64,000 bases of DNA. Source: Chrysopilus asiliformis. Taxonomy: Eukaryota; Arthropoda; Insecta; Diptera; Rhagionidae. Each line of letters opens with the position of its first letter. The first letter of the stretch is position 1. The notes under the pieces were generated by a model. That model had not been told where the DNA came from and did no database searches. It worked only from the letters and a program-made list of their open reading frames with translations. A program made the position numbers and the translations under genes. This document shows positions 11,761-24,177 of the stretch, piece by piece. The DNA lies in contig OZ035963.1 in the NCBI GenBank assembly GCA_964034945.1, positions 33,263,644-33,327,643 on the forward strand, written 5' to 3'.

Positions 11761-13016
11761 TGACCAGAAAGTTCGAAAAAGTATAAACTTGTTGCCAATA
11801 CAGTTTTTTTAAAAACGTTTTTTTTAAAAGCCCCAAATTTTGATAAATACATGAATAGCCGTTTAGATATTTTAAAATTTCATATTTTCTACAAACGTGT
11901 CAGTTTCGGCCAAGTTCTGTCCGAAACCGAAAGTTGGCTGAATGTGTAATTTTTGGCCGAAACTGACCAAAATCGAAACTTTTGGTCGAATAACATTTTT
12001 TCGAGATATCCACTTAATACTTGAAAACGTATATTTAGTATAACAAAGTCATGTGTTGCTCACATCAGATATTTTAATTTAAAATTATTACGAATTTGGT
12101 CGATTTTTCCTTTTGTGTGTACACAAGGGGTTGTTAAACAGTTTTGGGATTTCTAGCTAAAATTTCGTCTTAATTTGACAGTCTGAATATACCAGTCACA
12201 GAAATTTTCTGTTTGTAAAGTAATTATGGTAAAATCCCAAGCAAAAAACATATTATGAAATATGAAAATTTATTAACGAAAACATATAAAGAAGAACATG
12301 GTTCCCATTATTCCGAACATCGAATTAAAATTATCGAATTGCGGCATAGTTCAAACACCATCTTTTTTTTCAAAATTCCAATATTGAAATTGAATTCATA
12401 TTCAAAATCGGGTAAAAAATTGGAAAATCATCCGAATAAACCGCCGAAAATGAGATAAATTACACAAATTATCATCACAAAGACACGTTCAGTTAGGGAA
12501 AATTGGGGAAAAAAATATGTATATAATTTCTCAAATATAAATAGAGAAATAAAATTGAATAAAATTTCGATTCGGTCTCTCAAATCCTATTATTCGAGTG
12601 GACACTAATTGGGTATGAAACGTGCGATAAAACAGCATGAAGTCCCAGAGGATGATTTTAAAGTCTATCAATAGGGTTTTTTGTTTATCATTGTGTGGCG
12701 CTTACCCCGCGCTTTTCTTTCTCCTTTATTGGAATGAATCGATGACTCGTTGATATCATCTGTAGCTATCTTAGGTTGAATATATCTAGCGGTCTTTGTA
12801 TTTGAATTAGCGGCAATGACTTAACGAAATGTAGATTAAGGTGAATGCCTGATCACACCCCGGTCTTTTTAATCTTGTAACAAGTTATATAAAGGCGATG
12901 TTTATATGAAAGGAATATTGACCAGGTAAGAGAGTTTGAATGTTAGGAGTAATAATGGTTTTTGCAATATAAAATTGATAAAACGATGCGATCTTTAGAA
13001 CATTGAGATTGTTAAA
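11761..13016. other. Unassigned intron sequence
   Basis: AT-rich. Contains worn copies of GGCCGAAAC-type words (11900-12000) and a CACATCAGATATTTT fragment (12060) also seen at 6760 and, reversed, at 56170. No gene seen. Confidence 0.4.
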
Positions 13017-13335
13017 GGCTGCGTTCAGACGAGGTTGAAACTGGTTGACTTCACCAAGTTTCCACTCGATTTTACGGGCCAGACGCTATCGGGTGTATGC
13101 GGAGAATTCACCTGCTGGCTAGGCCGGGTGAACTTGGTTGAAAACACATACACACATAGAGTTCAATGGTGGGGGTTCACAAAATTTTTCTTGCTACATG
13201 CACACATTGACATAGCATGTGTAAATATACTGCAGTGCAAAAGTTGAAAAACACTACGTGAGAACGCAAGCAGGTCTTTTCACCCAGAGTAACTTGGTTG
13301 ACGTCAACCAGTTTCAACCTCATCTGAACGCAGCC
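13017..13335. mobile_element. MITE with 44-bp inverted repeats (first of a pair)
   Basis: Both ends read GGCTGCGTTCAGA inward and continue with GAGGTTGAAACTGGTTGAC, with few mismatches. Flanked by AAA at 13014-13016 and 13336-13338. 319 bp, no ORF of its own. Confidence 0.75.
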
Positions 13336-13338
13336 AAA

Positions 13339-13613
13339 GACTGTGTTTACATTGGGATTCACTTTGAGGCGGCACGTCATTCGTGAGGGTGAGGGACGCA
13401 GTGTGGAGGGAAACCAAAAAGAGCGAACGAAGTTTAGATTCACTTAAAATTATCGGTCGCAAACCGGTTTTTGAGTCTGGTCATTGAAACCTGTCGTTTA
13501 GTTTTGTTGATGAAACCGGTTTATGAATCCAGATAAAGCGAACCGTGTGCACACGGCAGAAAAATGAGGAAAGACGTGCCGCCTCAAAGTGAGTCCTAAT
13601 GTAAACACAATCA
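13339..13613. mobile_element. MITE with 40-bp inverted repeats (second of a pair)
   Basis: Left end GACTGTGTTTACATT and complemented right end GATTGTGTTTACATT. Both continue into CACTTTGAGGCGGCACGTC. Flanked by AAA at 13336-13338 and 13614-13616, so it abuts the preceding MITE with one shared AAA. Confidence 0.75.
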
Positions 13614-13649
13614 AAGTGAGCAACAAAGGGCTATGTTGTTTTTCAAAAT

Positions 13650-13876
13650 TCCTCTTTCTTCCTATCCCTCCTCCTGATATCTTTTGAACCGCGCATGGGA
13701 TTTGGATCCAGTTTTTAAAATTAGGAATGTCTCCTATGTACCTTTAAACCCCCACCTTTAAACCTGATACTGTTTCCAATTCTGAGGGAATTTGGTCGCC
13801 ACCAAATTCCTTCAGAATTGCAAACAGTATCAGGTTTAAAGGTGGGGGTTTAAAAGTACATAGGAGACATCCCTAA
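13650..13876. repeat. Hairpin repeat with 75-bp arms and 4-bp loop, after a CT-rich unit
   Basis: 13721-13876 folds back almost perfectly: TTAGGAATGTCTCC pairs with the complement of GGAGACATCCCTAA, through to GGAATTTGGT/ACCAAATTCC around the loop CGCC. The preceding unit (TGATATCTTTTGAACC, GGATTTGGATCC) recurs, diverged, at 45335-45420 and 45570-45645. Confidence 0.7.
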
Positions 13877-15456
13877 TTAGACAAATTACTTCTCAACTAA
13901 CATCTTTCTGGACTTAAACCATCCATTGCTTTATTTTAGTGTGGGGAAATTTTGTTCAAAATTTTTTTGGCAGGACTTGTAGAATAGCGAAACCCCGATT
14001 GAAAACCCTTCAGCGATTCGAGAGATGGCAGGAAAGGAAGTAAGAAGGGAGCATATATTGGGCAAAATAGATATTTTTTATTATTCGAAACCGGAAATAC
14101 AAAAATATTTGACGGTGCTCAAGCTACATTTAGCAAAAAACCGTATTTTACAAAATCGGAGTGGTTCTCGAGATACAACGCATGTTCGGTTTCCGGTCAA
14201 ACCGACCGGAAACATCCCAAGTGTATAATAAATTTTAACAGTGCAGAAGGGTTAATTAATTCTTTAAGATATCAAAACCACTCCTTCCCCCCAACCCCAT
14301 ACAAATGGAAACATTTTCATTAAACATTTTGTCTGTTCTCATATAGCGTATTTGATTATTGGCCCCTGGCAATTATAGCTTTTCTAATGTTTTGATTTTT
14401 AAGAATCTAATTTTTCGCGCGACTTCAGTTCAACACATTGCGCCATTCTTTCCATAAAGTGATCTCTGCACACTTTCACTGCTTGAATTTCGCATAATTT
14501 AATTTTTTTTAACGTGATTGGTTTTTGAAATCTACTCGTATGTAGCTTCCGCGCACTTACCCGAAGAATGCCTTTACTGATATAAACATATTTCCACAGC
14601 AAACATTTATACGAATTTTAATTTCTTTTATGATAACAAATGGCTAATAGTGTCTCCTGGTGAGCTAGATTTTCCTAATTATTGACAATAGCCCAATGGG
14701 TGGTTCAATTTTCATACTGAGGTCTGAAATGCCGTCAAAATTGTTCGTTGTGTTGTAGAAGAAAAGAGGGATTTCTTATTCTGAATCGGCATGAACACAA
14801 TTTATTGTTCTCTCAAGAGGCTTCAAGTTAACAGCTCTCCGTCTTTTATTTAAAAATGAGATCTGTCACCGTTGTGCGTGTTTCCTTGAACAAAAAAATA
14901 GAAAAAAAACTGCATTCAAAAAGGTATAAAAGAAAAACATCAACAAATGGCCATCTACCGCTCAAGTGGCTAAATTTTTATTGTTGTTACTGATTACGTT
15001 CTTCAGAACTTACCTTTTCATTTCGAGAAAATACCTTTTCTCAAAAATTAAGAGGATTTTTATTCTAAAGGTTCAATCCGATGGATGTAACAATGAATTG
15101 ATATTTCAAATTAGCCACATCTAAGCAAACACATACGTTTATATACGCGTGAGTACAGAGTGTGATAAATATTATTTGTATGTTGGTAGTTCACAACGAA
15201 AATAATGAATTTCTACTGTAAAACTGGTCAGTTTTATAACAATTTACAGTTTTTATAATTAATTTTACAATTTTTTTTGTGTTCACAATTTTTTTTTGTA
15301 TTTACAAAATTTAGGAGAAAGGGGCGTCGGTCCCAAGCGTGAATCTCAAGTGAGTGGTACCAAAATCGCTACCCGATTCTTCGCCGTGAATAAAATTCTC
15401 GTATCTTAAATTTCATGCTCTTGTTACCTGTATTTAACAAGCCAATTGATTGGACC
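13877..15456. other. Unassigned intron sequence
   Basis: AT-rich. A short fragment at 14352-14396 (GCAATTATAGCTTTTCTAATG) matches the 3' end of the DINE-1-like family and is probably a decayed solo end. 15200-15310 is poly-T rich. No gene seen. Confidence 0.4.
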
Positions 15457-15978
15457 AGTGTTTCCTAACCAGGCTTACGCGAACTGGTTCCGTGAGGGTT
15501 TTAAAACAAAAGGTGGCACCCAAATTTTTACGAATTTTCTTTTGGTGATAAACATTAAATGACTTGAATTTTTATTAACACAGCCATACCTCGCATAGTT
15601 CAGATAACTGACACGCCAAAAAATCAAGGCCTGAACAGACTTTATTCAGTACCGGCACCCCCTTCCCTTCCTCCCCACCTCTCGGGCTACTTTTTAATGG
15701 GTCTATTTTGGGGCTGGACCCCCGACGAATATCTATGCCAAATTTCAGGCCAATCGGTTCAGTAGTTTCCCCGCGAAAGAGTAACATAGCGCAAAAACTA
15801 AGTTTCGAAATCACTTTACCCCCTCCCCTTACTCCCCCCACCCCTCGCCCTACTTTTCCGTATACCTATGTTCGAACCAGAACTACCAGAGACACTCATG
15901 CCAAATTTCAAGTCAATCGGTTCAGCCGTTTTTGCGTGAAAGAGGGGCAGACAGACAGACAGACAGACAGACAGACAC
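15457..15978. mobile_element. Third (CAGA)n-bearing repeat; possible hAT end ahead of it
   Basis: 15457-15500 begins CAGTGTTTCCTAACCAGG, like a hAT terminus, but no partner end was found. From about 15584 (CCATACCTCGCATAGTTC) to 15978 runs a different repeat. It twice carries the phrase CAAATTTCA(G/A)G(C/T)CAATCGGTTCAG, then GCGTGAAAGAGGGG, and a (CAGA)n array at 15948-15977. This arrangement is common in insect non-autonomous elements. Two short ORFs across it are shadows. Confidence 0.5.
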
Positions 15979-16214
15979 CAACTCATTTTTATATATTAGT
16001 ATGATTATAAAATGATGTTCTGGTCGGATCAAAATTTAAAAAAAACGGATACGAACGAAATGGCGGTCGTTTTAAAGTAAAATATCGACTCTATGGTAAA
16101 CATTTCCCTTTTTTTCGATTGTACAAATAAAAAAAAACACCGCCCAGGACTAGATAACCTAATGTTTATTAATACTTTTATAGAAATGCAAAATTTTAAA
16201 GAAAAGATGATAGC

Positions 16215-16560
16215 TGTTGGGCTAAGGTCGGACATACTCATCCTGTAAGCCGAAGGTCGTGGTTCAAGCATTGTTTGCGACACGCTGTCATTTAAAGTGG
16301 CGTTCACACGGTACTGTTTTACCAGATGCTAGCCGCTGCAGTTGAGACCGTTCTGGTGAAGTTGAGACCGTTCCACTTTGCTAGCGCTGCTAACCAACAG
16401 CAACCAGTGGCTGGTAAAATCGCATTGGTTCATCGGTCTAGAGTGCTATTACGACCTTTGCTGTTGATGGGTTGCCGCAAGAAACCTTACAATTGTTTGC
16501 TATCCAGCTGTAAGTTCGCAGCAGAGGAAAACTATTTACAATCCTTAATTGAGAACGCGT
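16215..16560 (+). mobile_element. Degraded SINE copy 2
   Basis: Box A-like GGGCTAAGGTCGG and box B-like GGTTCAAGC at 16215-16275. The SINE body resumes at 16427 (TCATCGGTCTAGAGTGC, TTGATGGGTTGCCGC, AAACCTTACAATTG). The 150 bp between is foreign and may itself be a small insertion (TTTTACCAG and CTGGTAAAA face each other). Confidence 0.45.
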
Positions 16561-16862
16561 AGTATTTAGTTATGATTTTCGTGAAAGATATGAGATCTCT
16601 ATCTAAAAACATTTCTTCTAAAAAATCAGCAATTTCCATTACAATTGTATATTTGAAGTTCTGAGAATAAATTAATGTTTAATTCATGCTTTAATTATCT
16701 TGACCAGTGACCTATGATGCATTTTGATCATACGAGTACAATAAGAAGTCCAATTTATTAAATTATATTGGAAATAATTAAAATATGCTTAATTAATTTA
16801 ATTTCTGAATGACTTTGATATTCAAAAGATTTGTGTGTGCACGATTTCCATAGAAACCATTA

Positions 16863-17026
16863 GGCCCGCCATACACTTGAGCTAAGTTAGCTCAGCTATG
16901 TGCCTGTTTAGATGTAGACGTTTAGCGGTTCATATTATCCTCATTTTGATACGTGACGAAATACGCCACGTCAACCTCTAAACAGGCACATAGTTGAGCT
17001 AACTTAGCTCAAGTGTACGGCGGGCC
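16863..17026. mobile_element. PIF/Harbinger-type MITE, 164 bp, TTA duplication
   Basis: 53-bp terminal inverted repeats: left GGCCCGCCATACACTTG, complemented right GGCCCGCCGTACACTTG, both continuing AGCTAAGTTAGCTCA. TTA at 16860-16862 and 17027-17029. Two-thirds of the element is its own inverted repeats. Confidence 0.85.
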
Positions 17027-18545
17027 TTAATTGCCCAGTTTGATTGTAAAGTGTATAATATTCGAAGAATGAAAAAAAAAACAGAACAAATATAGAAATA
17101 GTAAGTTGTAAAATTGATTCATATTTGATTAAATTGAATTTTTGAATAATCTGAATGTTGTTGATTGCGCAATGTGCACCTAGAGAACTGCAACATAGCT
17201 GCAGCGATTGTAAAATGCAATTCTAAAATGCATTAAAGGATTGACCTCGTCGAGGTCAATATACATATCTATTATTGATTCATTCTATATTTTTATTGTG
17301 TTGTCTCTAAAACACAGTCAAAACTTGTATTCAAATGATTTTTGGACCAATTTTGGTCTTTATCAATATGAAAATTATATGCAGCAATCAAATGAATCGG
17401 CGCGGCTCCTCTCGATTGTTATTTGTTTGAACATTTACGCGAAATACTCGTACATAAGCAATTCAATTGTTGTCACGTTTGATAGCCACACGATATTTTA
17501 AATTCTTTTGATTAGATAATGGATTAAAAAATCATTTAATTCATAAAATTTCATTGAATTGCATATGATTACTGAATCATGACAAGAATATGAAACAATT
17601 AATCAATAACGATAATTTTATTTTGCTATATCAATGGCATTCATCAGGTAACATTTTTATTTATGTTTTTATGAATCGTGTTTAACTAGAATTTTAATAA
17701 CAAAACTCTAATTGATAACTAAAAAATTTAATTACAGTATATTAGGGCGCGGACGCAACAAACATATGGTTTAATTGAAAAATGGATTTGAAAGTTTTTT
17801 TTTAAATAAATGAAAGACATAAAAAAAAATACACGGAAGTGTGAAAATGAAAAGCAGTAAAAAATAATAAAATATCAGTTGTGATCAACACAAAACTTTC
17901 CTCTGTTATATTTAGTTTCGAAAAAAATATGTAAAAAATTATATTTTTTCAAATATTTTGTGAACAGTTAAGATTTTTTTTTTACATTTTTTCACAAAAG
18001 TGCATATTTTTCGACAGATTCTCAAAAAACTGAATGTTTTCAAATATTGAAAACCGTTCGAGGTACAAAAAATCGTTAAAGCAGAAAATGTAGAAAATTT
18101 TATATCATTAAAATGTTGTTATATTAATTTTTTCCCAAAAGCGCATAGGTTTCGAGAATTAATTCACTTTTTTCCAACAATATTTTTTCAAAAAAATTGT
18201 ATGAGAGGTATCCGTTATAATTACCGTTACATTTCCAAAAATTCATAGGAAACTACGATTTTCGTAAAACTTATTTACAAAAAATTTTAAGTCACTAACT
18301 CAACCCGTTCTGGAGTTATTTAAGATACTTAAAATAAACAGACTGATAGACGGACAGACAAGATGCATGGACACTGGACTGGACATCCTCATAATTTTGC
18401 CTGAAACGTACTTCGTAGTGATAAGAAATTCTCTATCTGCCCCCGTTCTTGAGTCGTTCTCCGTCATGAATACAATACTTTCCCTCTATAGCAGAGGCGA
18501 GTAAAAACGGTTTCAAAAAATGGTCTGCAAATGATAGAATACACA
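17027..18545. other. Unassigned AT-rich sequence with repeat fragment
   Basis: No gene seen. 18280-18500 carries GACTGATAGACGGACAGACA and CGTCATGAATACAATACTTTC, matching in reverse parts of the family at 5823 and suggesting an old copy. Confidence 0.4.
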
Positions 18546-19193
18546 TTTTTATACCCGTATGGTGAAACCAAAGGGTATATTAGATTTGCCTTACCGTTTG
18601 TAACGCCAAGATCCCGTCATCACACAAAAAAATGAATTACACCAGTGTTTTTAGAATGATGAAAAGAATTTAATTTAGCATGTCCGTCCGTCCGTCTGTC
18701 CGTCCGTCTGTCCGTCTGTCCGTCCGTCCGTCCGTCTGTTCGTCTGTCCGTCTGTCCGTCTGTCCGTCTGTCTGTCCGTCTGTCTGTCCGTCTGTCTGTC
18801 CGTCTGTGACGCGGATTGCGGGCGCACGGATTGAGCTACCGACATGAAATTTTGCGCAAATCCGTTTTTCGTAAAATGCGAGGCTAAGTTCGTTCATGGG
18901 CAAAAATGGACCATTAGAGGGGGTACCCCCAATACGAACGAAATCGTTTTTTGCGAATATCTCAAAAACGGTGGATCTTATCAAAAAAATTCAAGAACAA
19001 AAGTTATTTAGGATATGATTCTACATAAAACTTCCATACATCAAAATCCGATTGGAATAAATATTAAAAAATCTTATTGAAATGTTTGCCTTCAAAGTGA
19101 AATTTTGATACAACTGTTCGAATTTTGATACGAATATCACCATACGGGTTTTCAATAATGGCCAGATTGGCCATTATAGCTTTTGTTATGTTT
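18546..19193 (+). mobile_element. DINE-1/mini-me-like element, copy C
   Basis: Complete copy, 5' ATACCCGTATGGTG to 3' TTTTGTTATGTTT. It has the longest array of the family (GTCC/GTCT, 18680-18808, about 32 tetramers). The 3' hairpin arms are altered to GGCCAGATTGGCC. Confidence 0.85.
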
Positions 19194-19205
19194 CATACTC
19201 TAGAC

Positions 19206-19427
19206 CAGGCTTGTCCAACCCGCAACCTGCGGGCCGCATGCGGACCAGGACGTGTTTGAATGTGGCCTAACAAACTTTATGAATTAATGAAGTTTAAATT
19301 ACTTAAAATTTCTACGTTTTTTACTAATCAGCTATCTGTAGGGTTAATATATTTTATTTTTGACCCAATATAACTCGTCTTCTCCCAATGTGGCCCAGGA
19401 AAGCTGAAAGGTTGGATACCCTTGCTG
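19206..19427. mobile_element. Possible hAT-like remnant
   Basis: Left CAGGCTTGTCCAACC and complemented right CAGCAAGGGTATCCAACC look like degenerate hAT termini. The expected 8-bp duplication is not present (CTCTAGAC versus TAGACATC, with only TAGAC shared out of register). Weak. Confidence 0.35.
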
Positions 19428-20045
19428 TAGACATCCAGGTCGCATTGATCTTGACAGATATCGCGTTATGTGGCAAAATAAAGTACACCCTCGATATAAC
19501 AAACACCCCATTGAGCGAACATTCGATATAGTGATCACATTTGTTTTTAACATTAACTGTTCTAAATCCTTTTTCCACTGCTCCAAATTGTAATCAGTAA
19601 AGAATTCAAATGCGAAAGCACCTTAAACGAAACTTTTGTTTATAATACTACATTTGTGACGCGGGTAAAGACCTTAAAGCGTCCAGAATTTATTTTGTTT
19701 TTCGTAAACCCGGAACCTAATAACCAAGACACATTGGAATGCAGCAGCAGCGTTGAGCAGTAAAAAATCATCAAAAGAACAGTCGAGTCCGTTTAGAAAT
19801 ACATTGAAAATGTCAGCAAAATTTGTGCTCTTAAGCGGGTTGGTTTTTTAAGCGGTGTTTTTGATTCCAAGGCTCCTAAAGATTGCCACAAGAAATTGTG
19901 CTTTGGAGTGGGATGTTCTTTTAAGACATAGTGCTCTTAAGCGGTCTCCCCTGTAGTTATAAACAAGAAATTTTCTTAAAATAATTTTATCAACTATTGG
20001 AAATTGCGGAATAAAAGACATACACTAAAGAAACAAAGTCACTTA
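19428..20045. other. Unassigned intron sequence
   Basis: ACACCCTCGATATAAC at 19488 and AAGCGGTCTCCCCTG at 19937 both resemble pogo-type ends but do not match each other. AAGCGG words repeat at 19836, 19852 and 19937. No gene seen. Confidence 0.3.
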
Positions 20046-20203
20046 CACTCAGAAAAATGTCCAGGTCAACTTTTTGTTTTTTCCGACCACAGGTTTTCTC
20101 CGACCACAGGTCAACTCAGTTTTACTTGAAGGCGAACGCGCGCCTGCCCGAGGCCAATTACGCCGTATGTAGGTCGTCGAGTTAGCCTCCATTTTTCTGA
20201 GTG
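20046..20203. mobile_element. TA-flanked MITE, 158 bp
   Basis: Inverted ends CACTCAGAAAAATG (left) and CATTTTTCTGAGTG (right), flanked by TA at 20044-20045 and 20204-20205. It contains a direct repeat of CCGACCACAGGT. Confidence 0.7.
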
Positions 20204-20210
20204 TATATTT

Positions 20211-20451
20211 AAGGTGACCATATTTTTATTTGTAGTCAGGAACAAATTACCGGTGGAGAACGCTACATATGTATAGTGATTTCTGAGGAAATTGAGCCGC
20301 AGGCGAAAATTTTCTGGTTTCGAAGTAAATTTTTTAGTGATTAAGAAAATACAACCCTAGATTGCATAATTCTGGTACAAAATTTTAGTTTCCAACATGC
20401 CTAAATCCGGGACTGTCTGTTCCGGGACGTATAGTCTAGTCACCCCACTTA
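20211..20451. mobile_element. Possible hAT-like remnant
   Basis: Left AAGGTGACCATATTT; the complemented right end contains GGGGTGACTAG and CGTCCCGGAACAGACAG. The GTGACCATA...CCCGGGAC pattern is known from hAT termini. Flanks TATATTTA and TATATTCC agree at six of eight positions. Confidence 0.4.
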
Positions 20452-23088
20452 TATTCCATTTAAACTACTTAATATACCAAATTACCTAATAATAATGATT
20501 GAAAAACTCGTTAGATTTAAACTGGTAAAAGATTTCTTAGATAAATTCCGCAATTTTCGATAGTTGATAAAATTATTTCAAGAAAACCTCTTGTGATTTT
20601 TTTTTATCTTTTGAGAACTCACTGCGTAACAAATCGGATTTTTTTTAGAATTTTTAAGATTTTTGTTTTTATTTTTAAGATTTTTTCAAGTGTTTTTGAA
20701 ACCGTTTTTTTTTCAATTTTTTTTAGTAAATCCGTTATCGTTCTAATTTCATAAAAAAATGATTTTATGAGGAAAAAAAATTCGTAGCGTACATCGCGAC
20801 TCACCTAAAACCCGTCGGTTATGTTTTTCAAGAAGGACGATTTGTTTTTCAACAAGACAGTTGACCGAAGCAATGAAAATCATGATTTTATTTGCATATT
20901 TTTAATTATAGAATGAACTTTTTAATAAATTTTTGAGATCTAGTATACCTAGTTACAATAAAAGATCAGAGCTGAAGACAAATATTTTTGTAGACTGTTT
21001 ATATGACGATCCCAACTTTACATTAAATATGTCTATTTCAGCCTTTTAACATACCGAAAAACTTTACCGGCAACCAATTATGGGGCCAAATTAAGCCAAC
21101 AAATTCAACAAACGTCCCCGAAATTCAAGCACGAAGCTCAAGGTGTTTTAAGCACGCATCCTACAAATAGATATATAGAATTTGCTGTATCTTTAGCGAT
21201 ACGGCAACAAAAAACCGCAGCATAGTCAAAGTTACCTTTTCATAAAACGAAAATCATAAAAAAAAAAAACGAAAACGTCAAAAACGAAAAGTGCTGAACT
21301 TATTATGGATAGGGAAAAAAACGAACGAGAAAAAATGGTGAAAAAACTTTTAACCTATCGAGATGGCGTAGAGCGCATAACGTTTTTTCTACCATTTTTC
21401 TTTAAAAACAAGTCACGCTACTTCGTCGCCGTCGTCATCTATTATGCGGTTCGTCGCCTTTTTAACACATTCTCGTAATTTTATGTAAAAAAAAAATATT
21501 ATAATACATCCATTTCACTCTATTGTCTTCATACTTTTACTTACTCACACTATTCTTATTAAATTTCATACTTACACCATTTTTTCTAAACACCCAAATG
21601 TAAGTTTCATAAAAGTATGATCGACTAAACAGAATTTATTTGATGGCGTCTATTTTACCCTACTACACCATTTGATAACCGTATACCGCATTTTGTCCAG
21701 AAATTAAAATTGGTTTTCGATAACTGACTTGGCGTTTTAAGATTACAACAGAAACTCGAAAAAAACACGTATCTGATCTGACAAAAGCACGCGGGCCGCC
21801 ATGCGCGAGATATCGAAAAAAGAGGATATAATTCGTTCATATGTCATGAAAACGGGCTAGATAGGTTTTGACACTTGTGTCATGTAAACGCGATTTCTTG
21901 TGTCAACCCATCTTAAGTTTTTATCCACTATCTATCGAGCAGCGACAGATAATTAACAACGCGGGCAAAGAAATATAAATAAATAGATATGCGGAATGTA
22001 CGGGAATTCTGTGTTAATATGTATAAGAAGAATATCACGGAAATCTGTTCGCCTCTATGATCGTTCACATCGTATGCGTTATTCCTTTTTGTAGCCGTAA
22101 TAATGATGATAATGATGATGATGACTATTATGATGGTGATCTTTCTGTCTTAAACTGACAGCTTTAAACATTCTCCACGATCGCTGCTACGCGTCACGTC
22201 ATAGGTTTTTGCAATAAAACCTAAACGATTTTAGCACGAAAAATGCACCTAGTCGGTAAATATACAAAAATCATGCTGAAATCTCTGTTGAAAATGGGAT
22301 GTGGTTACAAAAAAATGGGTGACTTATCAGTGAATCGAAAGCACACTCGAGTCTATTGATTTTTAAGGGCAAATTTCGGTTCCTTAGCCAATTACCGTAT
22401 TAGTAAGTGCTATACGAAAATCAGATAAGAACTAGAAAATCATTTGTACCGGAAAGTTGAAAATCTCTGTGGCACATATTTTTTTTCCTTAACAAAAATA
22501 AAACCAGGGAGATTTTCTTGATTTTCATTTTTTTTTTGTGTTGTACAAATACGACAAAAAGTGATCGTAATAGTTATGACAACCGTAGTAACATATGTTG
22601 CCACTTTTCTGACCAATTTTACCTAAAAATTACCTTTTTAATGGGTAAATGCGTTTTAAAGTGGATAAGAAGCGAAGAACAAGTCTATGAAATGACAGAC
22701 AGGCAAATTACAAGAAAAATGGTGAACCGTAAAAATTGTGTGATGTCACTGTGACAAAACGTTTTTTTTGTGGTTTCTTCGTTAATGAATAGGAAAAAAT
22801 GTTATAAAGATCTCAATTCCAATTTTTTTATATAGAATTTTAAATCATAGATATGTGGCAAATTATGAAAAAGGCAAAAGAATAATGATAAAATTATTAT
22901 TATTATTGTAATATTATTATTCATCATTTAAGGTATTTGGCCTTCTCTAACAAGGGAATTCTTCACGGGTGACGGGGAGGGGGGATGGAAGGGTGACACT
23001 CCCAGAATCGATCGAAACCATTTTTATTCGAAATCACGCTCCTCTACCTCCGAAAACCTCCGAAAACTCCTCGCACACATTATATATT
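20452..23088. other. Unassigned intron sequence
   Basis: AT-rich. A GAT/AAT microsatellite lies at about 22102-22140, and TTATTATTATTG at 22897. No gene or terminal-repeat structure supported. Confidence 0.4.
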
Positions 23089-23099
23089 CGCGCCTATTT

Positions 23100-23165
23100 A
23101 CGGCAGACGTATTGAGCTAGAAGCTTGAAATTTGGTACAAATTTGTTCTCCATTAATTGGGATAT
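23100..23165. repeat. Isolated mini-me core fragment
   Basis: TATTGAGCTAGAAGCTTG followed by AAATTTGGTACAAATTT matches the core next to the GTCY array of the DINE-1-like family, but without the array. Confidence 0.5.
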
Positions 23166-23169
23166 AAAC

Positions 23170-23526
23170 TAGGGCTGTTGATAAGGTAACCGGTTCCGAA
23201 CACTTTTAGGAAGAGATTCTGCAAAAAATGGGTACCCGAGTCCAAGAACCGAGTTCAGTTTTTTTTAAAATTGCAAATAGCACTTTTTTATGGAAATATT
23301 TTTGAAAAAATTATCCAAATTTCACTCATTTTTAATTTTGTCCGTATAAAAACACGTCTCACGTTAACCAGAACAACACATTACACGGCACCCGGTTCTC
23401 GGATCTTGGGCTCGGAACCGGGTATCCCGGCTTTCGGATCTTGGACTCGGAACCGGGTATCCCAGTTCTCGGTTCCTAGCCAGACGGGTACCCGGGCCTA
23501 GAAAATGACGGTTCTCACCAGCCCTA
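23170..23526. mobile_element. hAT-type non-autonomous element, 357 bp
   Basis: Ends TAGGGCTGTTGA (left) and, complemented, TAGGGCTGGTGA (right). Flanks ATATAAAC (23162-23169) and ATATCAAC (23527-23534) match at seven of eight positions, fitting an aged 8-bp duplication. Inside are two copies of a 35-bp unit with CTCGGAACCGGGTATCCC. Confidence 0.65.
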
Positions 23527-23752
23527 ATATCAACCCCAGAAATTAATAAAATCGGTTAATTCATTCCCCGTCCTTCATACCAACGGACACGAATTTCGAG
23601 ACAATCGCGGTTATGTCGATGATTTTTGGTGCTCAAACTTTTCGCTCCATCCATTTGACGTAAATAGTCTCGAATATGGTGTTGGTTCACACCCACACCT
23701 CTTTACACCCCTTTATATCCGAAACGGAGAAGATAGGTGGTTTTCTCTTTAA

Positions 23753-24087
23753 CACGTTGACTGCCATGTGAGACGGACGCGGTCCCATACTAAAATGGGC
23801 TTCTTAGGCCGTGCGAGACGCATGTGGTATCACAGCTTTTTACTTCAGTATAAGCTGCGTTGGATGCACAGTAATGTATAAAACTTATGGAAAAAATAAT
23901 AGATGACCTGGGAAACCTTTTTTTGATATTTGATCTATGAATTTTTTGAGTCCAATGTGGAATCAGAACCGGTATTGCGGTATATCTCGCAAATTTATAA
24001 GATTAAGATTATTTCAAGGCAATTCATAAAAAAGTCTACTGACGTCTGGGGCTCGATTTTTTCGCTTCCATGGTGGCAGTCAACGTG
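23753..24087. mobile_element. piggyBac-type MITE, TTAA target
   Basis: Perfect 14-bp inverted ends CACGTTGACTGCCA, flanked on both sides by TTAA (23749-23752 and 24088-24091). TTAA duplication is diagnostic of piggyBac-like transposition. 335 bp, no transposase frame. Confidence 0.85.
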
Positions 24088-24177
24088 TTAAGCCGGGTTC
24101 GTACTTTTGGATTACCCGTCGAATAAAGAAGGTGTTAATTGGACCTGAGAGTGTCACCCTAAACAGTTATCGTATAA

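Noticed and set aside
19206..19427. Confident hAT call
   Set aside because: TIRs are only partly alike and the 8-bp flanks disagree; kept only as a low-confidence remnant.
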